The notes: generated by a model from the sequence alone, not told the origin. DNA of 64,000 nucleotides from Marinirhabdus sp963793275 (GCA_963793275.1 CAWBZL010000003.1:620001-684000); one strand, 5' to 3'. Positions 35,957-45,174 are shown, counted from the first letter of the stretch. Numbers and translations are program-made.

Positions 35957-36556
35957 ATGGGAAGTTATAAAAACACAGAAGAATATACTACCGAAGTAAC
36001 CGAAGCGTTAGCCACTAATTTTTCAGAAATACTGAAAGGAATAGGAGAAGATGTAGCAAGAGAAGGTATTGTAAAAACACCGGAGCGTGCCGCCAAAGCA
36101 ATGCAGTTTTTAACGTCAGGAAATTCTCTGGATCCAGCCAAAATCTTAAAAGGTGCCATGTTTGCCGAAGACTATAACGATATGGTAGTTGTAAAAGATA
36201 TAGAATTGTATTCCCTTTGCGAGCATCATATTCTGCCGTTTTTTGGAAAAGCTCATATTGCCTACATTCCAGATGGGCATATTGTAGGATTGAGTAAAAT
36301 ACCACGTGTGGTAGATGTATTTGCCAGGCGTTTACAAGTACAGGAGCGTCTTACGCACGATATTTTAGAATGTATCAACGATACGCTAAAGCCAAAAGGA
36401 GTTGCCGTAGTTATTGAAGCCAGCCATATGTGTATGATGATGCGCGGTGTTCAAAAACAAAATAGCGTTACTACCACTTCAGGCTTCCGCGGACAGTTTG
36501 AAAAAATAGAAACCCGCAATGAGTTTTTAAAGTTGATTACCAGTAATTTGTCCTAA
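35957..36556 (+). CDS. folE: GTP cyclohydrolase I
   Basis: A 199-aa FolE, first enzyme of tetrahydrofolate (and pterin) synthesis, converting GTP to dihydroneopterin triphosphate. Zinc ligands are in SLCEHHILPFFG and in the later MCMMMRGV segment; substrate-binding GLSKIPRVVDVFARRLQVQ is intact. Its ATG follows the msrA TAA with no gap. Co-transcription with msrA is nearly certain. Confidence 0.95.
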   Translation: MGSYKNTEEYTTEVTEALATNFSEILKGIGEDVAREGIVKTPERAAKAMQFLTSGNSLDPAKILKGAMFAEDYNDMVVVKDIELYSLCEHHILPFFGKAHIAYIPDGHIVGLSKIPRVVDVFARRLQVQERLTHDILECINDTLKPKGVAVVIEASHMCMMMRGVQKQNSVTTTSGFRGQFEKIETRNEFLKLITSNLS

Positions 36557-36571
36557 CTGCCACATCAATTT

Positions 36572-36588
36572 CTGGCATCTTTCTTGCG
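36572..36588 (+). promoter_or_regulatory. Sigma-54 promoter for the 102-aa membrane protein
   Basis: CTGGCATCTTTCTTGCG matches TGGCAC-N5-TTGCA, with the GG and GC at the required spacing. The expected start is near 36600, about 20 nt before the ATG. Confidence 0.65.
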
Positions 36589-36618
36589 TATTGTTAGTAG
36601 AATTATAACACAATAACA

Positions 36619-36927
36619 ATGAAAAATACAAAACTTTCCAACCTAAAAAAGGGACTTTTATTTGACGCCATTGGTATGGTTTCTATGGCAATTCCTGTAA
36701 TTGGTCCTTTTCTGGATATTCTTTGGGCACCTTTTGCCGCTAAGAAAATGAGTGACATGTACAGCGGAGAGCAGGGAAAAATTGCTTCGGTAGTTGTATT
36801 TATTGAAGAGATATTACCCATTAGTGACTTTATACCAACTTTTACCCTTATGTGGTTATATACTTACGTGTGGCAAGGTAAGAAAGAACCCGTTCCACAA
36901 ACTATTGAAGTGGAAATAGTGGAGTAG
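36619..36927 (+). CDS. Small membrane protein under a sigma-54 promoter
   Basis: A 102-aa protein with a hydrophobic core: AIGMVSMAIPVIGPFLDILWAP and a second segment near FTLMWLYTYVW, joined by a loop with KKMSDMYSGEQGK. The C-terminus is acidic (EVEIVE). It belongs to a small conserved membrane family without a known function. The gene stands alone between a sigma-54 promoter and a strong terminator. Confidence 0.75.
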   Translation: MKNTKLSNLKKGLLFDAIGMVSMAIPVIGPFLDILWAPFAAKKMSDMYSGEQGKIASVVVFIEEILPISDFIPTFTLMWLYTYVWQGKKEPVPQTIEVEIVE

Positions 36928-36942
36928 CGTTGTTGAAACAAT

Positions 36943-36981
36943 AAAAAAAGGGCTTCAGTACTGTACTGAAGCCCTTTTTTT
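36943..36981. terminator. Bidirectional terminator
   Basis: A 12-bp perfect stem, GGGCTTCAGTAC with GTACTGAAGCCC, has an A run on one side and a T run on the other. It separates convergent genes. Confidence 0.9.
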
Positions 36982-37003
36982 ATCCTTGCTATCGCAAAAC
37001 TAC

Positions 37004-37563
37004 TTACTCGATAGTTAAATTAAATACCGCAGAAATATCTGTTTCTCCACCAGCATCACTTAAAGTGCCATCGTTTGGCTTCTTAGGCTCGTGACGTAGT
37101 ACAACAGTTACATTTCCTGTTCCTACCATTCCTGGTGTTAAGGTAAATTGTAATCCAATTGGGTTTCCGTCAACATCCATATCACCGTAGGTAACAGATG
37201 CATCAAGTCCTCCTCCAAAAATATAAAATACCTGGTGCTCATCTGCTTCTTCCAGAACTTCTTCAGTAATATTCTCTGCCGGGGTTTGAGATTCGTTTAA
37301 GAATTGTACAGTTCCTACATACGGAATTCCTGATTTTAAATTTCCTGAAACTGTCACTACAGGATCATTGGTCCATCCCCGTCAAGGTCTTTAGATTCCA
37401 GAGTTACTACGCTACCTTCGCCCGTTAGTGATACGCGCAATGTAGTAATTACTTCTTCCTCATTTACAACTTCCGGAGTATTGTCGTCGTCATTACTACA
37501 AGCTATAAAGCTTACAGCGATCAATGCTATCCATACTATCTTCATAAATTTTACTTTTTTCAT
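37004..37563 (-). pseudogene. Lipoprotein associated with TonB receptor (frameshifted)
   Basis: A lipoprotein (signal helix followed by IACSNDDDN) with a beta-rich periplasmic or surface domain. The reading frame breaks near 37372: one T is missing on the plus strand, and restoring it gives DLDGDGTNDPVV followed by the second frame (TVSGNLKSGIPYVG) to the stop at 37004. The repaired length is about 186 aa. The family resembles proteins annotated as type 1 periplasmic-binding-fold, which commonly stand directly after TonB receptors for metals in Flavobacteriia. The segment with VVLRHEPKKPNDGT is conserved in those proteins, from memory. Confidence 0.75.
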
Positions 37564-37574
37564 AATTTTAAATT

Positions 37575-39971
37575 TTAATAATTAATTTTTATTTGTAATG
37601 TTACATTTCTTCCCAGATTATCGGCATAATACCGCAGCCTGTTTAAATAATCTCGATAGGAAGTATTAAATAGATTAGACACATTCAAATTAAGGTCTAA
37701 CACACTTTTGTTGTTCAGTTTAAAAGTTGTTCCGGCATTAAGGCCCAATACATGATATGCCGGGGGAGGCGTGCTAATATCTACCAGTTCCAAAGCTTCA
37801 CTTTCCGGAATAAACACGTTAAAATTATTATCCGGAAATTCATTTTGCTCAAACACATAATTACTGTCAACTCCAAGTCTTACCGGGGTTTTCCAGGGTA
37901 GGGTATAGGTAATCCCATTTACTACATTGGCAGCAGGCATATTAATTAATGCCTGGTCTCTGGTTCTATCCCAACCTTTCACAATTGAAAACCGATTGTA
38001 AAAATTTAAGTCTTCAGCAATATTCCATTGCACATCTGTGTCTATTCCTACTAATCGCGCAGCCGTTTGTCTGTACTCCCATACCTGAAAATTTCCGCGA
38101 ATAGTTTGTTGAATTCCGGTAGGTTCGATAAGGATAAAATCTTCAATAAAATTGAGATACGGATTAATGGCAAAAGAAAAATCTGTTCCCTTCTTCTGAA
38201 AAGCGACTGTAATTTTCTGTGCTGTTTCAGAAGAAAACCGTAGATCTCCCAATTCAATTCTGGAAGCACTATGGTGCAATCCTTCGCTAAATAATTCGGA
38301 AGGATTTGGAGCACGGGATGCTAAGGAGTAATTTGCAAAAACAAAATAATCATCAGCTACCTGATACGAAACACCCGCCGTTGCAGATACATTGCTGTAG
38401 TCTGGTTCCGGATTGGTGAGTATTTGATTTCCAAATTCTTCTACTTTAAGCTCTGGAAATTCCTCATCATATCCCCTAAGCTCCCAAAAGGAGGTGCGAT
38501 AAAACTTAAACACATCCATTGCGGTATGATCAAACCTTAAACCAAGCTCGGCTGTCAAACTTTCTGTAAGTTGGCTGTCTGCAATTGCATAGACACCAAA
38601 TTTATACTGTTCGTAATCCGGGATCAATCTTCGGACACCCGTAGACGGATTTGCAAAATTTTCCTGATAATTGCCCACGATTCCAACTTTGGTGCTGGTC
38701 TTTTCAGTAATATCGCTTTCCAGACTCAACATTATGTTATGGGTTGTTAACTCAAGATCTACCGAAGGTTTTCCATCATCTGTTCTCCGTACATCAAATT
38801 CAAACCTGTTGTTTTGCTGAAAATCATACTGCAATGAGATTTTTCCTAATCCATCCAACAGCGCAAAACCCGAAACTTTACCTAAATGGTGCATTACTTC
38901 TTGTTTTGGCGCATCAATATTGTACGTAAAATCTCGTATAATTAACGGACGCTCACTATTTATAGCGGCAACCTGATCCTGAGCTCCACCTATATGCGAG
39001 GCTCTTAAAATACCCAGATTACTTTCAAAATACGAGTAGTATGCTTCGAAACCATATTTAATTTTATTGATCCCAAGATTTAATGATACATCCCGTTCCT
39101 GAACCCCTGTATTACTTAAAATATAATCTGGTGCTTCAAAATCTCCGTAACCTTTAAAAGTTCCCTGTAATGTACCGTATAACCCACTGGCGTAACTTTT
39201 AGTAAGTACACTCGTTATGGTTCCTCCACGACCATTTGTTTGACCCGAAAGAATAGTTTTACCATAAAGCGAATCCTTGATCGCCACGCGGGCAGGTTCA
39301 GAGACTACTACGCCCCCTAAAGCATCACCACTAAACTGCAACGCAGAGGCACCTTTTAAAACGGTAATATTTCCGGCAGTATTCAAATCTATATTTGGTG
39401 CGTGCTCTGCTCCCCATTCCTGGTCCTGCTGTCGTACACCATTATTCACGATAGTAATTCGGCTGCTGTGTAACCCATTAATCACAGGTTTTACAACAGC
39501 GTTCCCCGTATTTAGAGACGAAACACCACTTATAGTTTTAAGCGCATCTCCCAAGGAAGCACTACTGAAATTTTCTAATGTTTCAGTACTAAGTCTGTTT
39601 TCAAGAAGACTTTCTGTCTTGGTCACATAACTTGTGCCCGTTAATAAAATCTGGTTTAATTCTTCCAGATGGTGTTCTAATTTAAAGGTGCGGGTCGTGT
39701 TCTCTGAAATTTCAATACTGAAGGCTCTGGCAGCGCATTCAGGATGCGAAATTTGTAGATTGTACGTACCGGCACATAAATTAGAAACGGTAAAGGAACC
39801 ATCAAAATCGCTTACGACGGCAGCTTCAGTTTCAGCAATAACAATAGTGGCTCCGGCCAATAAACTATCATCGTGGAGGTCTGTTACCTGACCAATAAGT
39901 GTAAAGTCACAGTTTTGTGATATAGCCCAGTTTCCGGCTAAGGCCAGAACGAGCAAAGAGAAAAGTTTCAT
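37575..39971 (-). CDS. TonB-dependent receptor, metal-uptake type
   Basis: A 798-aa outer-membrane receptor. After a signal peptide (AISQ, residue 19) comes a CarboxypepD_reg-like domain (about 20-105: ALAGATIVIAE-type strand LLAGATIVIAE, DFDGSF), then a plug domain (LGDALKTISGVSSL, GLHSSRITIVNNGVRQQDQEWG, VLKGASALQFSGDALGGVV), then a 22-strand barrel ending RNVTLQIKINY. It is not SusC-like in length or motifs. The neighbours (His-rich small protein upstream, lipoprotein downstream) point to a metal ligand such as zinc, which is inference. Confidence 0.9.
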   Translation of the reverse strand: MKLFSLLVLALAGNWAISQNCDFTLIGQVTDLHDDSLLAGATIVIAETEAAVVSDFDGSFTVSNLCAGTYNLQISHPECAARAFSIEISENTTRTFKLEHHLEELNQILLTGTSYVTKTESLLENRLSTETLENFSSASLGDALKTISGVSSLNTGNAVVKPVINGLHSSRITIVNNGVRQQDQEWGAEHAPNIDLNTAGNITVLKGASALQFSGDALGGVVVSEPARVAIKDSLYGKTILSGQTNGRGGTITSVLTKSYASGLYGTLQGTFKGYGDFEAPDYILSNTGVQERDVSLNLGINKIKYGFEAYYSYFESNLGILRASHIGGAQDQVAAINSERPLIIRDFTYNIDAPKQEVMHHLGKVSGFALLDGLGKISLQYDFQQNNRFEFDVRRTDDGKPSVDLELTTHNIMLSLESDITEKTSTKVGIVGNYQENFANPSTGVRRLIPDYEQYKFGVYAIADSQLTESLTAELGLRFDHTAMDVFKFYRTSFWELRGYDEEFPELKVEEFGNQILTNPEPDYSNVSATAGVSYQVADDYFVFANYSLASRAPNPSELFSEGLHHSASRIELGDLRFSSETAQKITVAFQKKGTDFSFAINPYLNFIEDFILIEPTGIQQTIRGNFQVWEYRQTAARLVGIDTDVQWNIAEDLNFYNRFSIVKGWDRTRDQALINMPAANVVNGITYTLPWKTPVRLGVDSNYVFEQNEFPDNNFNVFIPESEALELVDISTPPPAYHVLGLNAGTTFKLNNKSVLDLNLNVSNLFNTSYRDYLNRLRYYADNLGRNVTLQIKINY

Positions 39972-40011
39972 AAGAAAGTTTAGTTAATAAGGAATCTGTC
40001 TAAATACCTGA

Positions 40012-40335
40012 TTAACCCAAAGGAGGACCGCGCGTCTTTAAGGACTGCGGTAGTTTTTTATAATGTAAAGAAATGTACGTATGTGAAGGTTTTTCCTTTA
40101 TAACGGAAACTTCCTTAAAATCAAAGAGTTTAATATCCCAACTGAAGACATTAGAGATAAATTTTGTAAGATCACAATCCAGATCCTGCTCGTGAAGATG
40201 TGTTGTTACATCTCCACAAAATGTGTGTTCGTGATTTTCAAAAATATGCGTAAACTGAAGCACAGAAGGAAACACAATAGCCAACACAAGAAGATGTGCT
40301 ATAAAAGTTTTTGTAATGTGTTTTATGTGTTTCAT
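40012..40335 (-). CDS. Small exported His-rich protein with RGPP C-terminus
   Basis: A 107-aa protein with an N-terminal hydrophobic helix, then a His/Cys/Asp-rich stretch (HIFENHEHTFCG, THLHEQDLDC) that looks like a metal site, and a C-terminus ending KTRGPPLG. Short RGPP or RAPP ends recur in small proteins next to metal-efflux or uptake systems. The ATG adjoins the stop of the DUF6787 gene (TAAATG) and the TonB receptor follows after 40 nt, so these genes form one unit. A role in metal sensing or delivery is inference. Confidence 0.65.
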   Translation of the reverse strand: MKHIKHITKTFIAHLLVLAIVFPSVLQFTHIFENHEHTFCGDVTTHLHEQDLDCDLTKFISNVFSWDIKLFDFKEVSVIKEKPSHTYISLHYKKLPQSLKTRGPPLG

Positions 40336-40637
40336 TTAATCTTTAAGTAAAAATCCTAGCTTCATATGACGTAGCATTTTTTTTTCGAAATTCCAGAAAA
40401 ATGTATACTCACCAAAAAGCCAGCCAAAGGTAACTAATAACACCTGATAAATAGGAAAGATTATTAAAACTCTAACAGGCCAATAAATATACAATCCTAC
40501 ATCTTTTGTAACACCAACCGCTTCAGTAAGGGTCCTGCAAATTTTGCAGCGGTACTACCTGTAAGCGCAAATACCACAAATACTACAGTGAGCTGCCAAT
40601 TGGATTTAAGATTCCAGCGTTGTTTAAGTTTTTTCAA
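40336..40637 (-). pseudogene. DUF6787 family membrane protein, TTG start, frameshifted
   Basis: A gene not visible as a single open frame. From TTG at 40637-40635, which overlaps the TGA stop of the previous gene, the reading is LKKLKQRWNLKSNWQL and on through TGSTAAKFAGP. One missing base in the G run near 40530-40532 (plus strand) breaks the frame. After repair it continues LTEAVGVTKDV, YWPVRVLIIFPIYQVLLV, FFWNFEKKMLRHM and stops at 40336. This is the full DUF6787 pattern of about 100 aa with two transmembrane helices. Family members usually follow DUF6146, as here. Function unknown. Confidence 0.75.
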
Positions 40638-41059
40638 TTTCTAAGTCCCAAGAATTTTTGATTGTATTCTCTTGAAAAATATCGAAAGTACTGAAACAAA
40701 AGGTAATTCACTTCTTTTCCATAATGCGTTGTAAAATCGTATTCTATTCGCTGTGGATATAAATCTCTGGAATATCTGTTGTTTAAAACACGACGGTTGT
40801 ATTCGGCTACATAAAAGTTGTTCTTTCGTTCCAGAAAACTAATATCGTAATAAGATTCTGGCGGTTGCGTGTTTAAGAAACGAGGAAAACCAATATCTGT
40901 GATAATAATTTCATATTCCAGGCTATCGTTGGCAATACGAAGCGGTTTTTCTTCATATTGTTTCGTGTTAGCAGTTTCTGAATCCATAGAAGGATTCTTA
41001 GAACCAGTACAACAAACTAAGGTTGAAATAAATAGAATTATAAAAAATAAATTTTTCAT
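40634..41059 (-). CDS. DUF6146 family lipoprotein
   Basis: A 141-aa lipoprotein with lipobox ending at VCC near residue 17. Its conserved core is YEIIITDIGFPRFLNTQPPESYY, with NRRVLNNRYSRDLYPQ and a C-terminal aromatic helix. This matches DUF6146, a Bacteroidetes family of unknown function. Its stop overlaps the TTG start of DUF6787 (TTGA), implying coupled translation. Confidence 0.82.
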   Translation of the reverse strand: MKNLFFIILFISTLVCCTGSKNPSMDSETANTKQYEEKPLRIANDSLEYEIIITDIGFPRFLNTQPPESYYDISFLERKNNFYVAEYNRRVLNNRYSRDLYPQRIEYDFTTHYGKEVNYLLFQYFRYFSREYNQKFLGLRN

Positions 41060-41117
41060 AGTTTATAAAGTTACAAATTAGCCTATTTTGAGCGCTTACT
41101 TTAACTTCTTTTAACAG

Positions 41118-41149
41118 AAAAGCTCCAAACCGAATAGATCTGGAGCTTT
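41118..41149 (-). terminator. Hairpin terminator after DUF937 gene
   Basis: AAAGCTCCA (41118-41126) pairs with TGGAGCTTT (41141-41149), 9 bp; on the minus strand it is followed by a short T-rich stretch. Confidence 0.65.
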
Positions 41150-41169
41150 ACAATTATTTTATTAGGTTA

Positions 41170-41802
41170 TTATTTACCAAAAAGACCTCCTAAAAGACCT
41201 CCGCCGCCTTTATTACCTCCAAGAACCATTCCTGCGATATCGTCAATTACGCTTCCGTCATTATCTCCATCCAGTATAGATTCAATAAGTGATTGTTGCT
41301 TTGGAGCTTCAGTACCTCCGCCACCTAACAACCCGCCCAGTAATCCACCAATTCCGTTTTGGTCTGATACGTTTTGTTGTTTTTTCTGTTTTCCAAGGTA
41401 TCCTAAAACTAATGGAGCTACCACGGTTAATATTTTCATAACCCCATCTGTATCTACACCAGATTTTTTGGAAAGTGCGCCCACAACATTGTTTTGAGAA
41501 CCACCTAAAACGTGTCCTAAAATCCCAAGTCCGTCTTGTTTAACATCTTCATTAACTCCCCCACCAAAAAAGCCGCCTAAATTATCCAAAATACTTCCAT
41601 CGTGCTTATTATCCAACGCGCCCATTAATCCTGCCGCACCTTCCTGAGAGTTTGCATTACGCTTCATGGCACCCATAAGTAAAGGCATTGCCATAGAAAC
41701 TACAGAGGCCGTTTTATCTGCTGGCTGATTGGTTTCCTGGCTTACGCCACCAATGATTTGTTTTCCTAAATCGCTATTGAGTAAGTCTAATATTCCTGAC
41801 AT
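41170..41802 (-). CDS. DUF937 domain protein
   Basis: A 210-aa protein starting MSGILDLLNSDLGKQIIGG, the DUF937 pattern of amphipathic helices separated by Gly-rich turns, repeated through the protein and ending in Gly/Leu-rich GGLLGGLFGK. DUF937 proteins are of unknown function. One relative (YidB) is a cytosolic homologue of polymyxin resistance-linked proteins in Enterobacteria. The Asp/Asn-rich linkers (DGDNDGSVIDD) may bind calcium. Confidence 0.85.
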   Translation of the reverse strand: MSGILDLLNSDLGKQIIGGVSQETNQPADKTASVVSMAMPLLMGAMKRNANSQEGAAGLMGALDNKHDGSILDNLGGFFGGGVNEDVKQDGLGILGHVLGGSQNNVVGALSKKSGVDTDGVMKILTVVAPLVLGYLGKQKKQQNVSDQNGIGGLLGGLLGGGGTEAPKQQSLIESILDGDNDGSVIDDIAGMVLGGNKGGGGLLGGLFGK

Positions 41803-41845
41803 AGTGTGTGTTTTTAAAATTGAACGGTAAGGTACTAAATTACGA

Positions 41846-42805
41846 TTAAGATACTGTCTTTAAAATACTAATAATCTGCTCTGCTAGCTCCGTACCAATT
41901 CTGTCCTGTGCCTCGTTTGTTGCTGCACCAATGTGAGGGCTTAACGATATTTTTCCATTCATTAATATTTTTATAGCAGGTGTTGGTTCGTTTTCGAAGG
42001 TGTCCAGACCAGCAAACGACAATTTCTTACTGTCTAAAGCTTCTACCAGTGCTACCTCATCCAGCACACCGCCACGGGCTGCGTTAATGATTGCTGCACC
42101 ATCCTTCATTTTTGCCAATTGCTCTTTACCAATTACATAATTATTTTGCGCCGGCACGTGTAATGTAATAAAATCACTATGCTGAATAAGTTCATCAACA
42201 GGCTCGGTTTTAATTTTCAATGTTACTTGCTGTCCGTCATAAAAATCCAAAGTAATATCTGCTTCACCAACAAATTTATCGCTGGCAATTACCTTCATAC
42301 CACAGCCAAGTGCAATTTTTGCTACTTCCCGACCAATACGTCCAAAACCTATGATTCCGAGAGTTTTTCCTCTTAATTCGGTTCCGTTTGCGTAGTTTTT
42401 CTTTAAGTCTTTAAATTTCGAATCACCATCCAGCGGCATATTTCTATTGGCGTCGTGTAAAAAACGAACGCCACTAAACAAATGTGCAAATACCAACTCT
42501 GCAACCGAAGAAGACGAAGCAGCCGGGGTGTTAATTACGTGCAATCCTTTTTCACGTGCGTAGGCAACATCTATATTATCCATACCAACACCGCCACGAC
42601 CTATAATTTTTAGGCTAGGGCAGGCGTCTATCATATCTTTACGTACTGTTGTCGCGCTACGTACTAAGATTACATCTATGCTGTTTTCATTAATAAAGTT
42701 AATGAGTTGCTCCTGGGCTACTTTGGTCGTTATTACTTCAAAACCTCCTTCTTTAAGCGCATCTACTCCACTTTGTGATATTCCGTCGTTTGCTAGTACT
42801 TTCAT
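41846..42805 (-). CDS. serA: D-2-hydroxyacid dehydrogenase (3-phosphoglycerate dehydrogenase type)
   Basis: A 319-aa NAD-dependent dehydrogenase. The Rossmann motif GKTLGIIGFGRIGREVA is near residue 150, catalytic residues are in ARGGVLDE (Arg), ENEP (Glu) and SPHIGAAT (His). It lacks the C-terminal ACT or intervening regulatory domain of long SerA, giving the short form. The gene lies directly downstream of serC, so the first two steps of serine synthesis from 3-phosphoglycerate are encoded together. Confidence 0.88.
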   Translation of the reverse strand: MKVLANDGISQSGVDALKEGGFEVITTKVAQEQLINFINENSIDVILVRSATTVRKDMIDACPSLKIIGRGGVGMDNIDVAYAREKGLHVINTPAASSSSVAELVFAHLFSGVRFLHDANRNMPLDGDSKFKDLKKNYANGTELRGKTLGIIGFGRIGREVAKIALGCGMKVIASDKFVGEADITLDFYDGQQVTLKIKTEPVDELIQHSDFITLHVPAQNNYVIGKEQLAKMKDGAAIINAARGGVLDEVALVEALDSKKLSFAGLDTFENEPTPAIKILMNGKISLSPHIGAATNEAQDRIGTELAEQIISILKTVS

Positions 42806-42872
42806 ATTATTTATTTCAGTTGCTAAAGCAACTTCTTTTTCAATTAGTATTTATTTTTAATGTAAACTTACT

Positions 42873-43940
42873 TTAAGCCTTTTTCTCCAATTCCTGCATG
42901 ACATCTACCAGTACTTTCACGCTTTCAAAAGGCAATGCATTGTACATAGAAGCCCTGTAACCACCTACGCTACGGTGACCATTTAAGCCGCTTATCCCGG
43001 CTTTGTTCCACAATACATCAAAATCTTCTTTGTGCGCCTCGTCTACGAGATTAAATGTTGCATTCATCGCCGAACGATCTTCTTTATTAGCTACAAAACC
43101 TGTAAAGAGCGGGTTTCTGTCAATTTCGTTGTAAAGTAATTCGGCTTTTTCGTTGTTTAGTTTTTCAATAGCCTCAATGCCACCGTGCTCTTTTAACCAC
43201 TCCAGGGTGAGCATGGAAACATATACCGGAAATACCGCCGGGGTATTAAACATACTGTCTTTGCTTATATGAACTTTATAATTGAGCATAGAAGGAATTT
43301 GTCTGGTAACTTTTCCAAGAATATCTTCTTTTACAACAACCAGGGTAGTTCCCGCAGGACCCATATTTTTTTGAGCACCAGCATAGATCAAATCGAATTT
43401 AGAAAAATCCATCGAACGTGAAAAAATATCACTACTCATATCACAAACCATAGGTACCGAAGTTTCCGGAAATGATTTCATTTGCGTTCCAAAAATGGTA
43501 TTGTTGCTGGTGCAATGAAAATAATCTACATCGCCTGGTACAGCATACCCTTTTGGGATATAGTTGAAATTTGCTTCTTTACTGGAACCAACTTCAACTA
43601 CTTCACCAAACATTTTTGCTTCTTTGATCGCTTTATCGGACCAGGTTCCTGTGTTTAAATAGGCTGCTTTCTTTTCTAATAAATTATAAGCCACCATTAA
43701 AAACTCCAGGCTTGCACCCCCTTGTAAAAATAGTGCCTGATATCCTTTTCCTTCTAAACCCAAAAGTTCTAAAGAAAGTTCTCTGGCGCGATCCATCACG
43801 TGCACAAAAGATTTACTACGGTGAGAGATTTCCAAAAGAGAAAGATCCAGATTGTCAAAGTTTTTTATGGCCGCTGCCGCTTTTTCTAATACTGAAGGAG
43901 GCAAAATGCAAGGGCCTGCGCTAAAATTATGTTTTTTCAT
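42873..43940 (-). CDS. serC: 3-phosphoserine/phosphohydroxythreonine aminotransferase
   Basis: A 355-aa PLP-dependent aminotransferase starting MKKHNFSAGPCILP, the standard SerC N-terminus. The PLP Lys is in YAGAQKNMGPAG, and further family segments are LFLQGGASLEF and SVGGYRASMYNALP. It makes phosphoserine (and serves pyridoxal phosphate synthesis). The longer frame to 44000 begins with a TTG and adds no conserved sequence. Followed by the serA-like gene. Confidence 0.95.
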   Translation of the reverse strand: MKKHNFSAGPCILPPSVLEKAAAAIKNFDNLDLSLLEISHRSKSFVHVMDRARELSLELLGLEGKGYQALFLQGGASLEFLMVAYNLLEKKAAYLNTGTWSDKAIKEAKMFGEVVEVGSSKEANFNYIPKGYAVPGDVDYFHCTSNNTIFGTQMKSFPETSVPMVCDMSSDIFSRSMDFSKFDLIYAGAQKNMGPAGTTLVVVKEDILGKVTRQIPSMLNYKVHISKDSMFNTPAVFPVYVSMLTLEWLKEHGGIEAIEKLNNEKAELLYNEIDRNPLFTGFVANKEDRSAMNATFNLVDEAHKEDFDVLWNKAGISGLNGHRSVGGYRASMYNALPFESVKVLVDVMQELEKKA

Positions 43941-44095
43941 GGTGGTTGTTTTTAGTAAGATTTCCCCGTAGCATTTTTGCTTTGGTGAATTAAGTTGCAA
44001 AGATTAAAAAAAGGTAGTGGATTGGACGTTAAATTATTGATAACTTTATTGGTGGATAATTGGGTAATAAAGGAATAAAGCGTTTTTACTTTAAT

Positions 44096-45148
44096 TTATA
44101 GTCCAAGCAAGAAACCCATGGTATCCACGCCATCTGCATAGTCCGAAAGTTTTGGTTTCTGGGCTTTCCCAAACGGAATATGTTTTTCTGAAACAATACA
44201 TTGAATATTTTCTTTTTCAGATGCTAATTGAACTTCTAATGCTTTCAGATTGGAGTATTTTTCATAAAAAACTACCGAAATAGGAGAGGAAAAGCCAGTG
44301 TCTTCTTTCAGAATTAAAAATTCGTTATCCAATAGTTTTATAAGACTCATAAGGTAGACAGCTTTGTTATAATCGTAATTATTCACATACTTATGATTGT
44401 TTATCACCTCTTTCCAGGCAAACATTCCGTTGAAAAAATGATCCCAGTTATAGTTTTCGGGGACATATATTTTTGAAACATTTCGGCAACCTAAGCCAAA
44501 GTATCTAAAAATATCGTCTGCGAGTGCTTTCATTTGCTCAGGAGTCTCATTTCCCTTTATAATTGCTACGCTGTTTCGGTTTTTTCGGATTATGTTAGGA
44601 TATTTTCCGAAGTAATGCTCAAAATACAACGCTGTATTATCACTTCCGGTAGCGATAACGGCATTAAAATTCTCCAATTTCTTGGTGGTTAATGCTATGC
44701 TGCTTTCAAATAATGGTTCCACAGCGACGAGATATTTGGCTAAAAAAGGAAGTAAAACCGTATCGTTTGAAGATAATTTCCCCAAAACTGAATATCCGGA
44801 AAGTAATACACACATAAAGTCGTGGAACCCTACTAACGGAATATTTCCCGCCATAACAATTGCCACACGTTCTTCAGTAATTTTATCAGATATTTTATAG
44901 GTTGAAAGCCATTCATTCAGATTAGTATTAGTTAATGCTTCACCCCAACTTTTAAACGTAAACCGAAGGTTGTCTTCCGTAAACCAGTGGTTCAACGTTT
45001 TTGCTTTTTCCAAGACAGTAGGCATTTCATCAAAAAACATTTCATTGCACCGTACATCGCGATTTTTTACAGGTTTTTCTGCAGCAAACTGTCTTAAAAA
45101 GGTTCCTAAGTGAACAAACGCGTTAATTCTTTGTTGTAATTGCATCAT
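44096..45148 (-). CDS. Acyl-CoA reductase, LuxC-like
   Basis: A 350-aa protein of the LuxC/acyl-CoA reductase family (PF05893), which reduces activated fatty acids to aldehydes with NADPH. Landmarks are VAIVMAGNIPLVGFHDFMCVL (nucleotide region), GLGCRNVSKIYVP with the catalytic Cys, and a DTMGFLLG end. The start is ATG 45148 (or 45145); the extra upstream residues from TTG 45187 overlap the ferredoxin promoter. Family members in Flavobacteria stand next to the same ferredoxin gene. Confidence 0.88.
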   Translation of the reverse strand: MMQLQQRINAFVHLGTFLRQFAAEKPVKNRDVRCNEMFFDEMPTVLEKAKTLNHWFTEDNLRFTFKSWGEALTNTNLNEWLSTYKISDKITEERVAIVMAGNIPLVGFHDFMCVLLSGYSVLGKLSSNDTVLLPFLAKYLVAVEPLFESSIALTTKKLENFNAVIATGSDNTALYFEHYFGKYPNIIRKNRNSVAIIKGNETPEQMKALADDIFRYFGLGCRNVSKIYVPENYNWDHFFNGMFAWKEVINNHKYVNNYDYNKAVYLMSLIKLLDNEFLILKEDTGFSSPISVVFYEKYSNLKALEVQLASEKENIQCIVSEKHIPFGKAQKPKLSDYADGVDTMGFLLGL

Positions 45149-45174
45149 TGTTTGGAGTTGCGGATAGTAGGCAT

